A model generated the notes under the pieces. That model did not search any database and was not told the DNA's origin. It worked only from the letters and a program-made list of their open reading frames with translations. From CAVYVZ01 sp963772065 (lineage in GTDB: Bacteria > Acidobacteriota > Vicinamibacteria > Vicinamibacterales > UBA2999): 64,000 nt of DNA. The number at the start of each line of letters is the position of its first letter. The first letter of the stretch is position 1. Of this stretch, positions 1 through 7,426 are shown piece after piece. Location: assembly GCA_963772065.1 (NCBI GenBank), contig CAVYVZ010000001.1:124001-188000 (forward strand), given 5' to 3'. The position numbers and the translations under genes were made by a program.

Positions 1-353
1 TGACGATGTAGGTTTTCCTGTCCGCGGCCTCAACGAGCGCGACGTAGCCGGTACGACTCTGCATCGTCCCTCTGAGCGCCATGTCGGATACTTCGAGGCC
101 GGACACTCCCGCCACGCCAGCGCCAGCGGATCGATTCGTCCCACCGCCGCGCTGCGACAGGCTGATGAACGGATCGCGCCGCCCTTGCGGGTCGGTACGT
201 GTAGGCGGGCGAATCGAGCGGCGCCTGCCCCGCCTGGCCTGCCGAAGCCGAGGGCGACGGCGGCTGGTTCGCCGACGGCGAAGGTGCCTGCGCCCCGGAC
301 ACGGTGTGGGCGAACAGCACGAGGGGAAGGACGAAGTAGGTTCGGGGGATCAC
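1..353 (-). CDS. pilP: Type IV pilus lipoprotein/assembly protein PilP (3' end outside window, one apparent frameshift)
   Basis: Last visible gene of a pilM-N-O-P set. The first ~20 residues (MIPRTYFVLPLVLFAHTVSG) form a signal peptide, followed by a Pro/Ser-rich linker. The PilP core begins at 'SPAYTYRPAG-RRDPFISL' and continues with 'GVSGLEVSDMALRGTMQSR' and 'GYVALVEAADRKTYIV' to the window edge. The core is in a different frame from the signal peptide: one extra base near 182-187 (cccttgc on the plus strand) moves 'GRRDPFISL' out of frame. Removing it restores an unbroken PilP, so I read this as a probable sequence error. PilP links the PilN/PilO inner-membrane complex to the PilQ secretin in the periplasm. 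No pilQ is visible; it may lie beyond the left edge. Confidence 0.85.
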
Positions 354-366
354 GCTGGTCCTGCCT

Positions 367-990
367 TCAGTTCGATGGAGGAGGCGCCGTCGCCCCTGCG
401 GCGGCAGCTGGTGCGGCCGGGCGAGCGGCGTCGATCATGACGAAGGTCGTCGCGGTGCACTCGGCGGTGATGGTGGCGCTCGCGCGCTGATCGGTGCGCG
501 CCTTGATCTTGATGCCGTTGACGTTGATGATTCGCGGGAACTTGCTGACCCGCTCGAGGAATCCGCCGAGATCGTGGTAGCTGCCTTCGAGCAGCAGCCC
601 GATCGGCCACTCGGCGTGCATCTGCTTGGTGGCAACCGCCTGCGGGGTGAATCCGCGGATCGTGAGGTTCGACTGCGTCGCCATCCCCTGGATCCGCCGG
701 AGCAGGTCTGCGACGTCCTTCTCTTCAGGGAGGACGGCTCGCAGGCGTTCGAGGTCGGCCTGCAGCTTCGTGACGTCCTGGCGGAACTGCGGCAACCTCC
801 GTGCGGTCGCGAGGGCTTTGTCGCCCTCCGCCCGAATCTGTGCGAGCTCCAGCTTCCGCCCGTCGATCGCGACTCGCGCCGGCGCGGCATAGAAGTTCCA
901 GAACGTGCCGGCCCCTGCGATGGACAGCACGGCGAAGAGACCGATCTGTCCGTACCAGGGCAACTTGTTGAGGCTGAGATTCATCGCCAT
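367..990 (-). CDS. pilO: Type IV pilus inner membrane protein PilO
   Basis: Predicted 207-residue protein. It has a short cytoplasmic N-terminus, one membrane segment at about residues 14-33 (IGLFAVLSIAGAGTFWNFYA), then a long alpha-helical stretch (about 40-100) and a C-terminal ferredoxin-like periplasmic domain with 'GSYHDLGGFLERVSKFPRI', the usual PilO signature. The family pairs with PilN to form the alignment subcomplex between cytoplasmic PilM and outer-membrane PilQ. It lies between pilN and pilP with 13 and 35 nt gaps, as in the standard pilMNOP order. The C-terminus ends in an Ala/Pro-rich tail. Intact. Confidence 0.93.
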   Translation of the reverse strand: MAMNLSLNKLPWYGQIGLFAVLSIAGAGTFWNFYAAPARVAIDGRKLELAQIRAEGDKALATARRLPQFRQDVTKLQADLERLRAVLPEEKDVADLLRRIQGMATQSNLTIRGFTPQAVATKQMHAEWPIGLLLEGSYHDLGGFLERVSKFPRIINVNGIKIKARTDQRASATITAECTATTFVMIDAARPAAPAAAAGATAPPPSN

Positions 991-1025
991 GTCTGCGTAT
1001 CGGGCATCAGGTGAGCCGCATTAGC

Positions 1026-1637
1026 TCACTTGCCGGGCGAGCCTCCTGCCCCGCCGGGCGCGGCCGCGAGCTGCGCCTTCACGGTGAAACGGATCACGTC
1101 GAGCGCCTTGCCCTCGGCCTGGCCCTGGGTCTCGGTTTCGACCTTGCTGTCGATGATCTCGATCGGCTTCTTGAAGAAGTTGTTCGTCCCAAGATTGCCG
1201 ACGAAATCCGAGAGGGCGACGAGCGTGGTGCTGCGCCCTTCAAGCGTCAGGTCCGCGCCGTTCTGCTGCATCGATGTGAGCCAGAGCATGTCCGGCAGGC
1301 TTCGGCTGACCTGATCGAGCATCTGCACGGGGACGCCCTGGCCCTTGCGAAGCTGGCCGATCAACTGGACTCGCTGCTGAAGCCGCTGGCGCTGCGACTC
1401 GAACTGCGCAACTTCGGCGATGATCGGCCGCAGCCGGGCAACTTCCTGCTGCGCCGACACGATGTCCTGCTCGACCTGTGTGGACTCCTGCAGGAGCGAC
1501 CAGTACCACCAGCCGATTCCCGAGGCGCCCAGAACCAGAACGAGACCGCATGCGAGTGAAATTCGCGTGCTGCTGTCGAACGCGGTCGTGCGGATCGCCT
1601 TCTTCCGCTCGCCGTTGACAAGGTTGATGCGAATCAT
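1026..1637 (-). CDS. pilN: Type IV pilus inner membrane protein PilN
   Basis: Predicted 203-residue protein beginning 'MIRINLVNGERKKA', a variant of the INLLP-type cytoplasmic motif with which PilN docks into PilM. A single membrane segment lies at about residues 27-50 (ISLACGLVLVLGASGIGWWY), followed by a coiled coil (about 50-95) and a periplasmic ferredoxin-like domain ('LTLEGRSTTLVALSDFVGNL'). The start overlaps the pilM stop by 4 nt (ATGA), indicating translational coupling. The C-terminus is a Gly/Pro-rich tail. Confidence 0.93.
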   Translation of the reverse strand: MIRINLVNGERKKAIRTTAFDSSTRISLACGLVLVLGASGIGWWYWSLLQESTQVEQDIVSAQQEVARLRPIIAEVAQFESQRQRLQQRVQLIGQLRKGQGVPVQMLDQVSRSLPDMLWLTSMQQNGADLTLEGRSTTLVALSDFVGNLGTNNFFKKPIEIIDSKVETETQGQAEGKALDVIRFTVKAQLAAAPGGAGGSPGK

Positions 1638-2695
1638 CGGTCGCCCACCCGTCGCAAGGCCAGGCCAACGGCCACGGCCGCCGTCGGCGCCAGCTCCATC
1701 GGCTCGGAGCCCATCTTCTTGGCGTCCCAGGCCACGGCACGGAACGGATCGAAGTCTTCGACCGGCGTGCCGAAGCGCTCCTGGAGCATCTCGCGGAAGC
1801 CGTCGACGCGAGAGGCGCCGCCGCTCACGACGATCAGATCGATCCGATCCGACGATGCCGTCGCTTTGAAGAAGTCGAAGGTCTTCTGGATTTCGAGCAG
1901 CACGTTCTCGGTGATCGCACGGAGCACCGGCTGCGCTTCCTCGAAGGTGGCGCCATCCACCGGAATGCCCTTCTTCAGCTGCTCGGCGGATTCGAAGGGC
2001 AGATCGAGCTCCTTCTGCACCGCTTCGGTGTAGGCGTTGCCGCCCATCGAGACGTCGCGGGTGAAGACCGATTGATCGCCCTGCAGGATGTTGATGTTGA
2101 TCGCGCTGGCGCCGGCGTTCAGCAGCACCACGACCTTGCCGGCCTCGAGGCCGTAGTTGACCTCGTAGGCGTTCTGGAGCGCGAAGGCGTCGACGTCGAC
2201 GATGATGGGGGTCTTCCCGGCTTGCGCGATCACGCCGGTGTAGTCGCCGATCTTCTCGCGCTTGGCGGCTACGAGGAGCACGTCCATGCTGCCGCGCGAG
2301 TCGGGGCCCGTCCCCGCGTCGAGGATTTGATAATCGAGGTTGACGTCCTGGATGTCGAACGGGATGTACTGTTCCGCCTCCCAGTGAATCGATTCATCCA
2401 GCTCCGTCTCGGTCATCACCGGCAGCGTGATCTTCTTGACGATGACGGCGTTGCCCGAGAGCGACGCACAGACCTCTTTTCCCTTGAACGCCTTGTTCCC
2501 GTCGAACAGGCGGCGGATCGCATCGGACACCGCAGTGGAGTCGATGATCGCGCCGTCAACAATGCTGTCGGGGGGCAGCGGCTCGGCGCCGTATGCCGCC
2601 ACCTTGAAGCCCTTTCCGGCAGGCTTCAACTCGACGGCTTTGACAGCGCTCGAACCGATGTCGAGTCCGACGACCGCCTTGGTTCTTCGAAACAC
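1634..2695 (-). CDS. pilM: Type IV pilus actin-like ATPase PilM
   Basis: Predicted 353-residue protein of the actin/FtsA fold, the usual length for PilM. The N-terminal phosphate-1 motif is 'GLDIGSSAVKAVEL'. The adenosine motif appears near residues 285-295 as 'DLIVVSGGASRVDG', and 'ESIHWEAEQYIPFD' is a PilM hallmark. It binds the N-terminal tail of PilN on the cytoplasmic face and supports assembly of the pilus machine. It is the first gene of the operon; a sigma-54 type promoter sits about 70 nt upstream of its start. ATG start at the family-typical position. Confidence 0.95.
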   Translation of the reverse strand: MFRRTKAVVGLDIGSSAVKAVELKPAGKGFKVAAYGAEPLPPDSIVDGAIIDSTAVSDAIRRLFDGNKAFKGKEVCASLSGNAVIVKKITLPVMTETELDESIHWEAEQYIPFDIQDVNLDYQILDAGTGPDSRGSMDVLLVAAKREKIGDYTGVIAQAGKTPIIVDVDAFALQNAYEVNYGLEAGKVVVLLNAGASAININILQGDQSVFTRDVSMGGNAYTEAVQKELDLPFESAEQLKKGIPVDGATFEEAQPVLRAITENVLLEIQKTFDFFKATASSDRIDLIVVSGGASRVDGFREMLQERFGTPVEDFDPFRAVAWDAKKMGSEPMELAPTAAVAVGLALRRVGDR

Positions 2696-3110
2696 GATTT
2701 CGCTTTCCGCCCGGCGCAGCCGGGCCCAGCATCACAAATTCAGCGGAACGGCCCGCCAGTTAGGGCAACCGACGTGCCACAAGCTCAGCCGGCCGCGCGC
2801 GGCCGTTTCGCGACCGCTAGTCGCATCCCACAGTCGTCGGGCCTGCGCGGCTGACCGCCGCGGGCGTTACAGTTCCGTCTGTCGATGACGGTTCTGTTTT
2901 CGTCCGTCGTGCCGCCGTCGGGCTGTTGTGTCTGGTTATCGGACCGATCTGGAAGCGACAACACATCCGTTGTTGGTTGTTCGTAGTCGTTGTTCGCTGG
3001 ACGAGGTACTAAGGAGTGGTGGTGGTCTGAGTTTCAGATCACTGCGCTCGCAGAAGTGTGTATTCGGGCACGGATCATGTCCTCCGCCTTCGCGCGGAAG
3101 GGCGTGACGG
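2696..3110. other. Intergenic stretch between pilM and the proteasome-like fragment
   Basis: I see no convincing gene in these 415 bases. It contains the sigma-54 promoter of pilM (2764-2780) and, near 2970-3000, a short copy of the stuttering word 'gttgttcgtagtcgttgttcg'. The same kind of word builds the large inverted repeat at 26377-26563. Open frames here are short, lack recognisable motifs and look like chance frames of high-GC DNA. Confidence 0.5.
2764..2780 (-). promoter_or_regulatory. Sigma-54 (-24/-12) promoter for pilMNOP
   Basis: On the minus strand the sequence reads TGGCACGTCGGTTGC, from 2779 down to 2765. This is the sigma-54 consensus TGGCACG-N4-TTGC with exactly 10 bases between the GG and GC dinucleotides. 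The predicted transcription start is about 12 nt downstream (near 2753), giving a leader of roughly 58 nt before pilM. Sigma-54 control of pilus genes is known from PilR-regulated systems. A GAFTGA-containing NtrC-type activator is encoded elsewhere in the window (50429-51811), but no link is shown. Confidence 0.8.
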
Positions 3111-3275
3111 ATGGCGATCCCAGTTCGCTATCCGGGGTATCCTCCCGTCGGCTCGCCCGCGCCGCGCATCCCGCGCCCGGTTCCGCAAACGAAGCGAATG
3201 ACTATCGCCTTGGGGATTCTTGCCGGTGATGCTGTGGTGATTGCCGCCGACACTCAAGAGGGCGCAGGTTACTAA
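3111..3275 (+). pseudogene. N-terminal remnant of a proteasome-like (Ntn-hydrolase) protein
   Basis: A 54-codon frame. After a Pro-rich leader (about residues 1-29) it reads 'MTIALGILAGDAVVIAADTQ', the first beta-strands of a proteasome/HslV-type beta subunit with the conserved 'D-x-VVIAAD' turn, and stops at TAA after 'EGAGY'. Family members run to about 200 residues or more, so only the first quarter of the fold is present. Translation could also begin at the internal ATG at 3198. I could not find the rest of the domain convincingly in any frame downstream. Most likely a gene truncated by deletion in a decaying region. Confidence 0.55.
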
Positions 3276-3480
3276 CCGCATCTTCCGTGAAGTGTGGGAT
3301 GCGATGGAGTCTCAGCTTCCACGCACCCATCACTGAATCGTGATCGCCCCGCCGTCCCCTGCGGCCCATGGACCCTGGCGGTACCAAAGCGAGCGGACGC
3401 AAGATCTTCACGCGAGTCGACCCCGATGAGCGGCGCGCGTTCTCAGCTACTGGGGCTGGCCACGCTGAATATTTGGATGC

Positions 3481-3861
3481 ATGCCCGCCACGAGCATCCA
3501 AGAGGACATTGTTGCCTTCAAGGCGTGGGATCGGCAGACAAGGCCGATCCTGAAGCGGATGGGTGAGGCAGTGCGCCGACTCCCCAGCCGACCGCACAAA
3601 CGGTTGGCGCAGGAACTGTCGGTCATCCGGAGTGAACTGCTCGAAGCGCAGGAGGCACTGGATAAGGGGCTCGATGATCGGCTTCTCTTGGTGCTTCGAT
3701 TCGAGCGCCACATTCAGGAACTTCAGAAGCAGATCGACAAACTCACTGCTGACTGCGAGGAATGGCGACGCGAGTACGAACCTGATTCAGATCCGACACG
3801 CCCGGCAGTCTTTTCGAATCTGCGCCACGCCCTGGCGGCGTTATTTCACCCTGCGCGCTGA
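3481..3861 (+). CDS. Uncharacterised coiled-coil protein, 126 aa
   Basis: I do not recognise this protein. It starts 'MPATSIQEDIVAFKAWDRQT', has no signal peptide or membrane segment, and from about residue 35 to 95 is strongly helical with heptad-like Leu spacing ('LSVIRSELLEAQEALDKGL', 'RHIQELQKQIDKL'), suggesting a coiled coil. The C-terminus ends with 'NLRHALAALFHPAR'. A second small frame begins 3 nt after its stop, so the two may be co-transcribed. Codon use resembles neighbouring genes, which supports it being real. No function is proposed. Confidence 0.5.
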   Translation: MPATSIQEDIVAFKAWDRQTRPILKRMGEAVRRLPSRPHKRLAQELSVIRSELLEAQEALDKGLDDRLLLVLRFERHIQELQKQIDKLTADCEEWRREYEPDSDPTRPAVFSNLRHALAALFHPAR

Positions 3862-3864
3862 CCT

Positions 3865-4038
3865 GTGCCGCGCCCAGATCCGTTCGGCGTGCGAGTGCGC
3901 TGGACCATGCGCGCGGTAGTGTCGCTGGTCCTCATGGCGTGCGGCTTTTACGTATTCCTGTCTGGAAGCTATTCGGAGGGTGATCGCGCCTGGGCGGCTG
4001 GCCTTATTGGCCTAGTCGCTGGGTATTGGCTCCGCTGA
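3865..4038 (+). CDS. Small two-helix membrane protein
   Basis: A 57-codon frame from GTG 3865, or 43 codons from ATG 3907. The shorter form reads as two hydrophobic helices, 'MRAVVSLVLMACGFYVFLSG' and 'WAAGLIGLVAGYWLR', joined by a short charged loop (SYSEGDR), a hairpin membrane topology. The GTG option starts 3 nt after the coiled-coil gene stop and would add 'MPRPDPFGVRVRWT' in front. The sharp hydrophobic/charged alternation is unlikely by chance in this high-GC context. Function unknown. Confidence 0.45.
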   Translation: MPRPDPFGVRVRWTMRAVVSLVLMACGFYVFLSGSYSEGDRAWAAGLIGLVAGYWLR

Positions 4039-4268
4039 GCGCCCGAACTGACTTGCGGTTTGCGGTCGCCGAAGAATACGCGTCCTTGTTTGCGGTCCGG
4101 GCAGCGCGCGTTAGGTCTAGAGACTAGGGGTATATTCCCGGTCTGCGTCGTTTCTACGGCTCCTGATTGGCCCGACTGGCCCTGCCACCGTGGCCCTGCC
4201 AAGTCCTGTAGACTCGCATTCAGCCCCACGTTCCGTGGCGCCCTCTTCCGCGGAGGCGGCAATGTTCG

Positions 4269-5173
4269 ATGGGCAAGTCGAAGCGCTCACCGACGCTCAA
4301 ACCGGCCGGCCTACTCGACTGCACCGGCGTGCGAACACGGCGCGTTGAATACGAACCCGCGGCAACGATCTTTGCTCAGGGCGACCCGGCCACGAGCGTC
4401 CTGTATGTCGAAAAAGGCGCCGTGCGGCTGTCAGTCGTGTCGCACGCGGGCAAGGAGGCCGTTGTCGCCGTGCTCGATGAGGGCCATTTCTTCGGCGAGG
4501 GCTGCCTTGCGGGCCAGTCATTGCGGATGGCCACGGCCACGGCAATGGGCCCGTGCAGTATCCTGGCCGTCGAGAAGCCGGAAATGGTGCGGCAGCTGCA
4601 CGCGCAGCGCGCGTTTGCGGATCGTTTCCTGACGCACATGCTGACGAAGAACATCCGAATCGAAGCAGATCTGATCGACCAAATGTTCAACCCCAGCGAG
4701 AAGCGGCTTGCACGCACGCTTTTGCTACTTGCGCGGTACGGTGAACCAGAGGCGTCTCACCGCGTACTGCCGAGAGTGTCCCAGGAAGATCCTGGCCGAG
4801 ATGGTCGGCACCACGCGTTCGCGTGTCAACTTCTTCATGAACAAGTTTCGGAAGCGTTTAAGGGCTACCGTGTGCTCGTTGCCAGCAGTGGCTCGGAGGC
4901 CGTCACGACCGCTCGCGCTGCGCATCCCTCCCTCATCTTCATGGACCTGCGAATGCCCGATATGAGCGGCTGGCAGGCCATGCGCCTGCTGAAGACCGAA
5001 CCCGAGTTCAGCACCGTACCCATCGTGGCGCTGACGGCGCACGCCTTCGCGGAGGAACAAGCGGCGGCGCTGGCCGCTGGCTTCGATGAGGTGATCGCCA
5101 AGCGTGCAATCCCGACGATCTCATCGTCGCGGTTGAACGCTTGCTCTCGCCCGACCGGCAGCAGCGGTCTTAG
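4269..5173 (+). pseudogene. Broken chimera: CRP/FNR-type regulator fused to an N-truncated receiver domain
   Basis: Residues 1-170 form a CRP/FNR regulator: cNMP-binding domain ('TIFAQGDPA', 'GHFFGEGCLAG') and the dimer helix ('NPSEKRLARTLLLLARYG'). The HTH that should follow ('ILAEMVGTTRSRVNFFMNKF') is one frame off because of an extra base near 4787. Directly after 'FRK' the sequence changes, without the CRP C-terminal wing, into the last two-thirds of a receiver domain ('YRVLVASSGSEAV', phosphoacceptor 'LIFMDLRMPDMSGW', 'VPIVALTAHA'). The receiver lacks its first beta strand and acidic pair. A further base is missing near 5102; with it the end reads 'KPCNPDDLIVAVERLL' and stops at 5173. 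A deletion joining two genes is the simplest explanation. Confidence 0.7.
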
Positions 5174-5218
5174 CGTTTCTTCGCCGCCTTCCGTTTCCGA
5201 CCCTTCGGCTTTATGGGT

Positions 5219-5455
5219 CTACCGTTTCTTCCCCCATCGCGCGGCCACGGCTTTCTTGGCGATTGCGCGGCGACGGGCTGGCGACAAGGCGGCTGCTCTG
5301 GCCACCCCACCCTTGGATGCCCCCAGCTTGGACAGGGCGACAGCAGCTTGGTTGCGGGTGTCTGGCACCTCGGCAGGCTTAGGCGCTTGGCCTGTCGCCT
5401 CTTGGACGATTTGCCACGCCAGTTGATTGCCGTCGCGCGGACGGTTCTTAGCCAT
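5219..5455 (-). CDS. Small basic protein with conserved 'ARAAxLSPxxRxxIAxKAxxARWG' tail
   Basis: Predicted 78 residues from 'MAKNRPRDGNQLAWQIVQ'. The N-terminal half ('LAWQIVQEATGQ') and the Lys/Arg/Ala-rich C-terminal half ('GGVARAAALSPARRRAIAKK', then 'AVAARWGKKR') match a small protein family widespread in bacteria, often annotated as hypothetical or histone H1-like. The basic, AT-hook-like tail suggests nucleic-acid binding, but that is inference. The start is chosen at the ATG at 5455, where similarity begins; an upstream in-frame ATG at 5485 exists. It lies convergent to the CRP/receiver chimera. Confidence 0.6.
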   Translation of the reverse strand: MAKNRPRDGNQLAWQIVQEATGQAPKPAEVPDTRNQAAVALSKLGASKGGVARAAALSPARRRAIAKKAVAARWGKKR

Positions 5456-5546
5456 GGGCTGATTGTCGCATGCTCGGGCAAGCATGGCTCGGCCGCAGCA
5501 GATTCAACAAATCGAAACTAGACCAGGACCCTAAGGAGTGCAAAGC

Positions 5547-5575
5547 TTGACAATGACGGCAACCGTCCGTATCAT
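5547..5575 (+). promoter_or_regulatory. Sigma-70 type promoter for the rplM operon
   Basis: TTGACA at 5547-5552 and TATCAT at 5570-5575 are separated by exactly 17 nt. The start of rplM is at 5668, so the leader would be about 85-90 nt, long enough for a ribosomal-protein autoregulatory structure. Confidence 0.75.
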
Positions 5576-5667
5576 CGGGGTTTGCAGTTGTAGGTCTACG
5601 TCCGGGTTATCGGGGGCTAGGGCAGGTTTCCCCGCCTCTTCCGGGCTCACCGAAGGATTCCTTGTTC

Positions 5668-6099
5668 ATGCGTACGTTCGTCGCGAGCGCGAAGCGCGCT
5701 GACAGCCGGTGGCATGTCATCGATGCGGAAGGCCAGGTCCTCGGCCGCGTCGCCACGCTGGCGGCTCGTCTTCTCCAGGGCAAGCACAAGCCCGTGTACA
5801 CCCCGTTCATCGACACCGGCGACCACGTCGTGATCGTCAACGCCGGGTCGGTGAAGCTCACGGGGGCGAAGGAAGAACAGAAGATCTATCGTCGGCACAG
5901 CGGTTATGAAGGGGGCCTGCGCGAGGAGCGCGCCGGCGTCGTTCGCAAGCGCCAGCCGATTCGTCTCGTCGAGGAAGCCGTGCGCGGCATGCTGCCGAAG
6001 ACCAAGATGGGGGACGCGATGTACCGCAAGCTGAAGGTCTACGCCGGCAAGGATCATCCGCACTCGGCCCAACAGCCCAAGCAGATCGAGGTCGCATAA
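5668..6099 (+). CDS. rplM: 50S ribosomal protein L13
   Basis: Predicted 143 residues starting 'MRTFVASAKRADSRWHVIDA', full length for L13. Visible signatures are 'GRVATLAARLLQGKHKPVYT' and 'GMLPKTKMGDAMYRKLKVY'. L13 is an early-assembly protein of the large subunit. First gene of an operon with rpsI, one nucleotide separating the two. An in-frame TTG lies two codons upstream, but the ATG at 5668 gives the conserved start. Confidence 0.97.
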   Translation: MRTFVASAKRADSRWHVIDAEGQVLGRVATLAARLLQGKHKPVYTPFIDTGDHVVIVNAGSVKLTGAKEEQKIYRRHSGYEGGLREERAGVVRKRQPIRLVEEAVRGMLPKTKMGDAMYRKLKVYAGKDHPHSAQQPKQIEVA

Positions 6100-6100
6100 T

Positions 6101-6493
6101 TTGGCCGCCATCGAATACTACGCAACCGGTCGCCGCAAGACATCCACCGCCCGCGTCTTCCTCCGGCCAGGCACAGGGGCCATCACCGTCAACCATCGAG
6201 AGTTCGATAAGTACTTTCCGACGGACCAGCTCCGGACGGTCGTGCGCCGGCCGCTGATGCTGACGGAGAGCGGGGACAAGTTCGACATCGTCGCGACAGT
6301 CGCGGGCGGGGGCATCAACGGCCAGGCCGGCGCAGTCCGGCTCGGGATCACACGCGCGCTGTGCGAGTACAACGTCGAGCTGCGCAAGCAGCTGAAAAAA
6401 GAAGGGCTGCTCACGTCGGACTCTCGAGTCAAGGAACGGAAGAAATACGGCCTGGCTGGCGCCCGAAAGCGCTTCCAGTTCAGCAAGCGTTAG
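6101..6493 (+). CDS. rpsI: 30S ribosomal protein S9
   Basis: Predicted 130 residues. The likely start is TTG at 6101, one base after the rplM stop, giving '(M)AAIEYYATGRRKTSTARVF'. S9 signatures include 'GGGINGQAGAVRLGITRAL' and the basic tail 'RKKYGLAGARKRFQFSKR', whose final Lys-Arg contacts tRNA in the P site. rplM-rpsI is a nearly universal bacterial pair. Confidence 0.96.
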   Translation: MAAIEYYATGRRKTSTARVFLRPGTGAITVNHREFDKYFPTDQLRTVVRRPLMLTESGDKFDIVATVAGGGINGQAGAVRLGITRALCEYNVELRKQLKKEGLLTSDSRVKERKKYGLAGARKRFQFSKR

Positions 6494-6527
6494 GAATGTC
6501 AGGAATACGGAGAGGAAGGAGCATGGT

Positions 6528-7331
6528 TTGTCCGCGATCGCGATGAAGGATCTTCTGGAGGCCGGCGTCCATTTCGGCCACCAGACGAAACGCTGGAACC
6601 CGAAGATGAAGGAGTACATCTTCGGCGAGCGCAACGGCATTTACATCCTCGATCTGAACAAGACGGTGAAGCTGTTCCGGGAGGCCGAGGATCACGTTTC
6701 GAGCCTTGCAGCCGAGGGCAAGACGGTTCTCTTCGTCGGGACGAAGCGGCAGGCTCAGGACGTCATCGCCGAGGAAGCGCAGCGTTGCGGGATGTATTTC
6801 ATCAATCAGCGATGGCTGGGCGGACTGCTCACCAACTTCGCGACGATCCAGCGCAGCCTCGGGCGGCTCCGCGATATCGAGGCGATGGCAACGGACGGCC
6901 GGTACGACACGCTCTCGAAGAAGGAGATCGCGCGGAACGAGAAGGAGAAGCGCAAGCTCCTGAAGAACCTCGAAGGCATCCGCCAGATGTCGCGCCTCCC
7001 CGACGCGGTGTTCATCGTCGACACGCGGAAGGAAAAGATCGCGGTCGACGAAGCGCGCAAGCTGAAGATTCCGGTGATCGGCATCGTCGACACCAACTGC
7101 GATCCCGACGAGGTCGACTTCGTGATTCCCGGAAACGACGATGCGCTGCGCGCCATCCGGCTGTTCGCATCGCGCATCGCCGACGCGGTGATCAACGGCC
7201 GGGCCCTGCGGGAGTCGCGTCAGGCCGAGGAGGCAGCCGCGCAGGCCGAAGAGGCCGCTGCCGCGGACGCCGCCGCGCGCCTCACGCGCAGCGTGCGGCC
7301 GCGCCGCGAAGCCACGCCGGCAGGCGCCTAG
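6528..7331 (+). CDS. rpsB: 30S ribosomal protein S2
   Basis: Predicted 267 residues. The start is probably TTG 6528 behind a purine-rich RBS (aggaagga), giving '(M)SAIAMKDLLEAGVHFGHQT'; ATG 6543 is the alternative. Signatures include 'RWNPKMKEYIFGERNGIYI', 'QRWLGGLLTNFATI' and 'GIVDTNCDPDEVDFVIPGND'. The C-terminal ~40 residues are an Ala/Glu-rich extension. S2 binds the 30S subunit late, near S1. A rho-independent terminator separates it from tsf, which is the usual partner. Confidence 0.96.
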   Translation: MSAIAMKDLLEAGVHFGHQTKRWNPKMKEYIFGERNGIYILDLNKTVKLFREAEDHVSSLAAEGKTVLFVGTKRQAQDVIAEEAQRCGMYFINQRWLGGLLTNFATIQRSLGRLRDIEAMATDGRYDTLSKKEIARNEKEKRKLLKNLEGIRQMSRLPDAVFIVDTRKEKIAVDEARKLKIPVIGIVDTNCDPDEVDFVIPGNDDALRAIRLFASRIADAVINGRALRESRQAEEAAAQAEEAAAADAAARLTRSVRPRREATPAGA

Positions 7332-7354
7332 TCGCTCGGCACATACGGCTCCAA

Positions 7355-7390
7355 GCGCCGGTCCGAGCAAGAAGGGCCGGCGATTTTTTT
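7355..7390 (+). terminator. Rho-independent terminator/attenuator between rpsB and tsf
   Basis: The sequence gcgccgg(tcc)...(ggg)ccggcg forms a GC-rich hairpin followed by a run of seven T at 7384-7390. Placed inside the rpsB-tsf pair, it can uncouple ribosomal protein from elongation factor output by partial read-through. Confidence 0.8.
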
Positions 7391-7426
7391 GTACCATCAG
7401 TAAGAGAAAGAGACGAGAGAGACGAG

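Noticed and set aside
3294..3480. Small plus-strand frames before the coiled-coil gene (for example 3368-3553)
   Set aside because: Basic, low-complexity translations with no motif; codon pattern unlike neighbours, so treated as chance frames.
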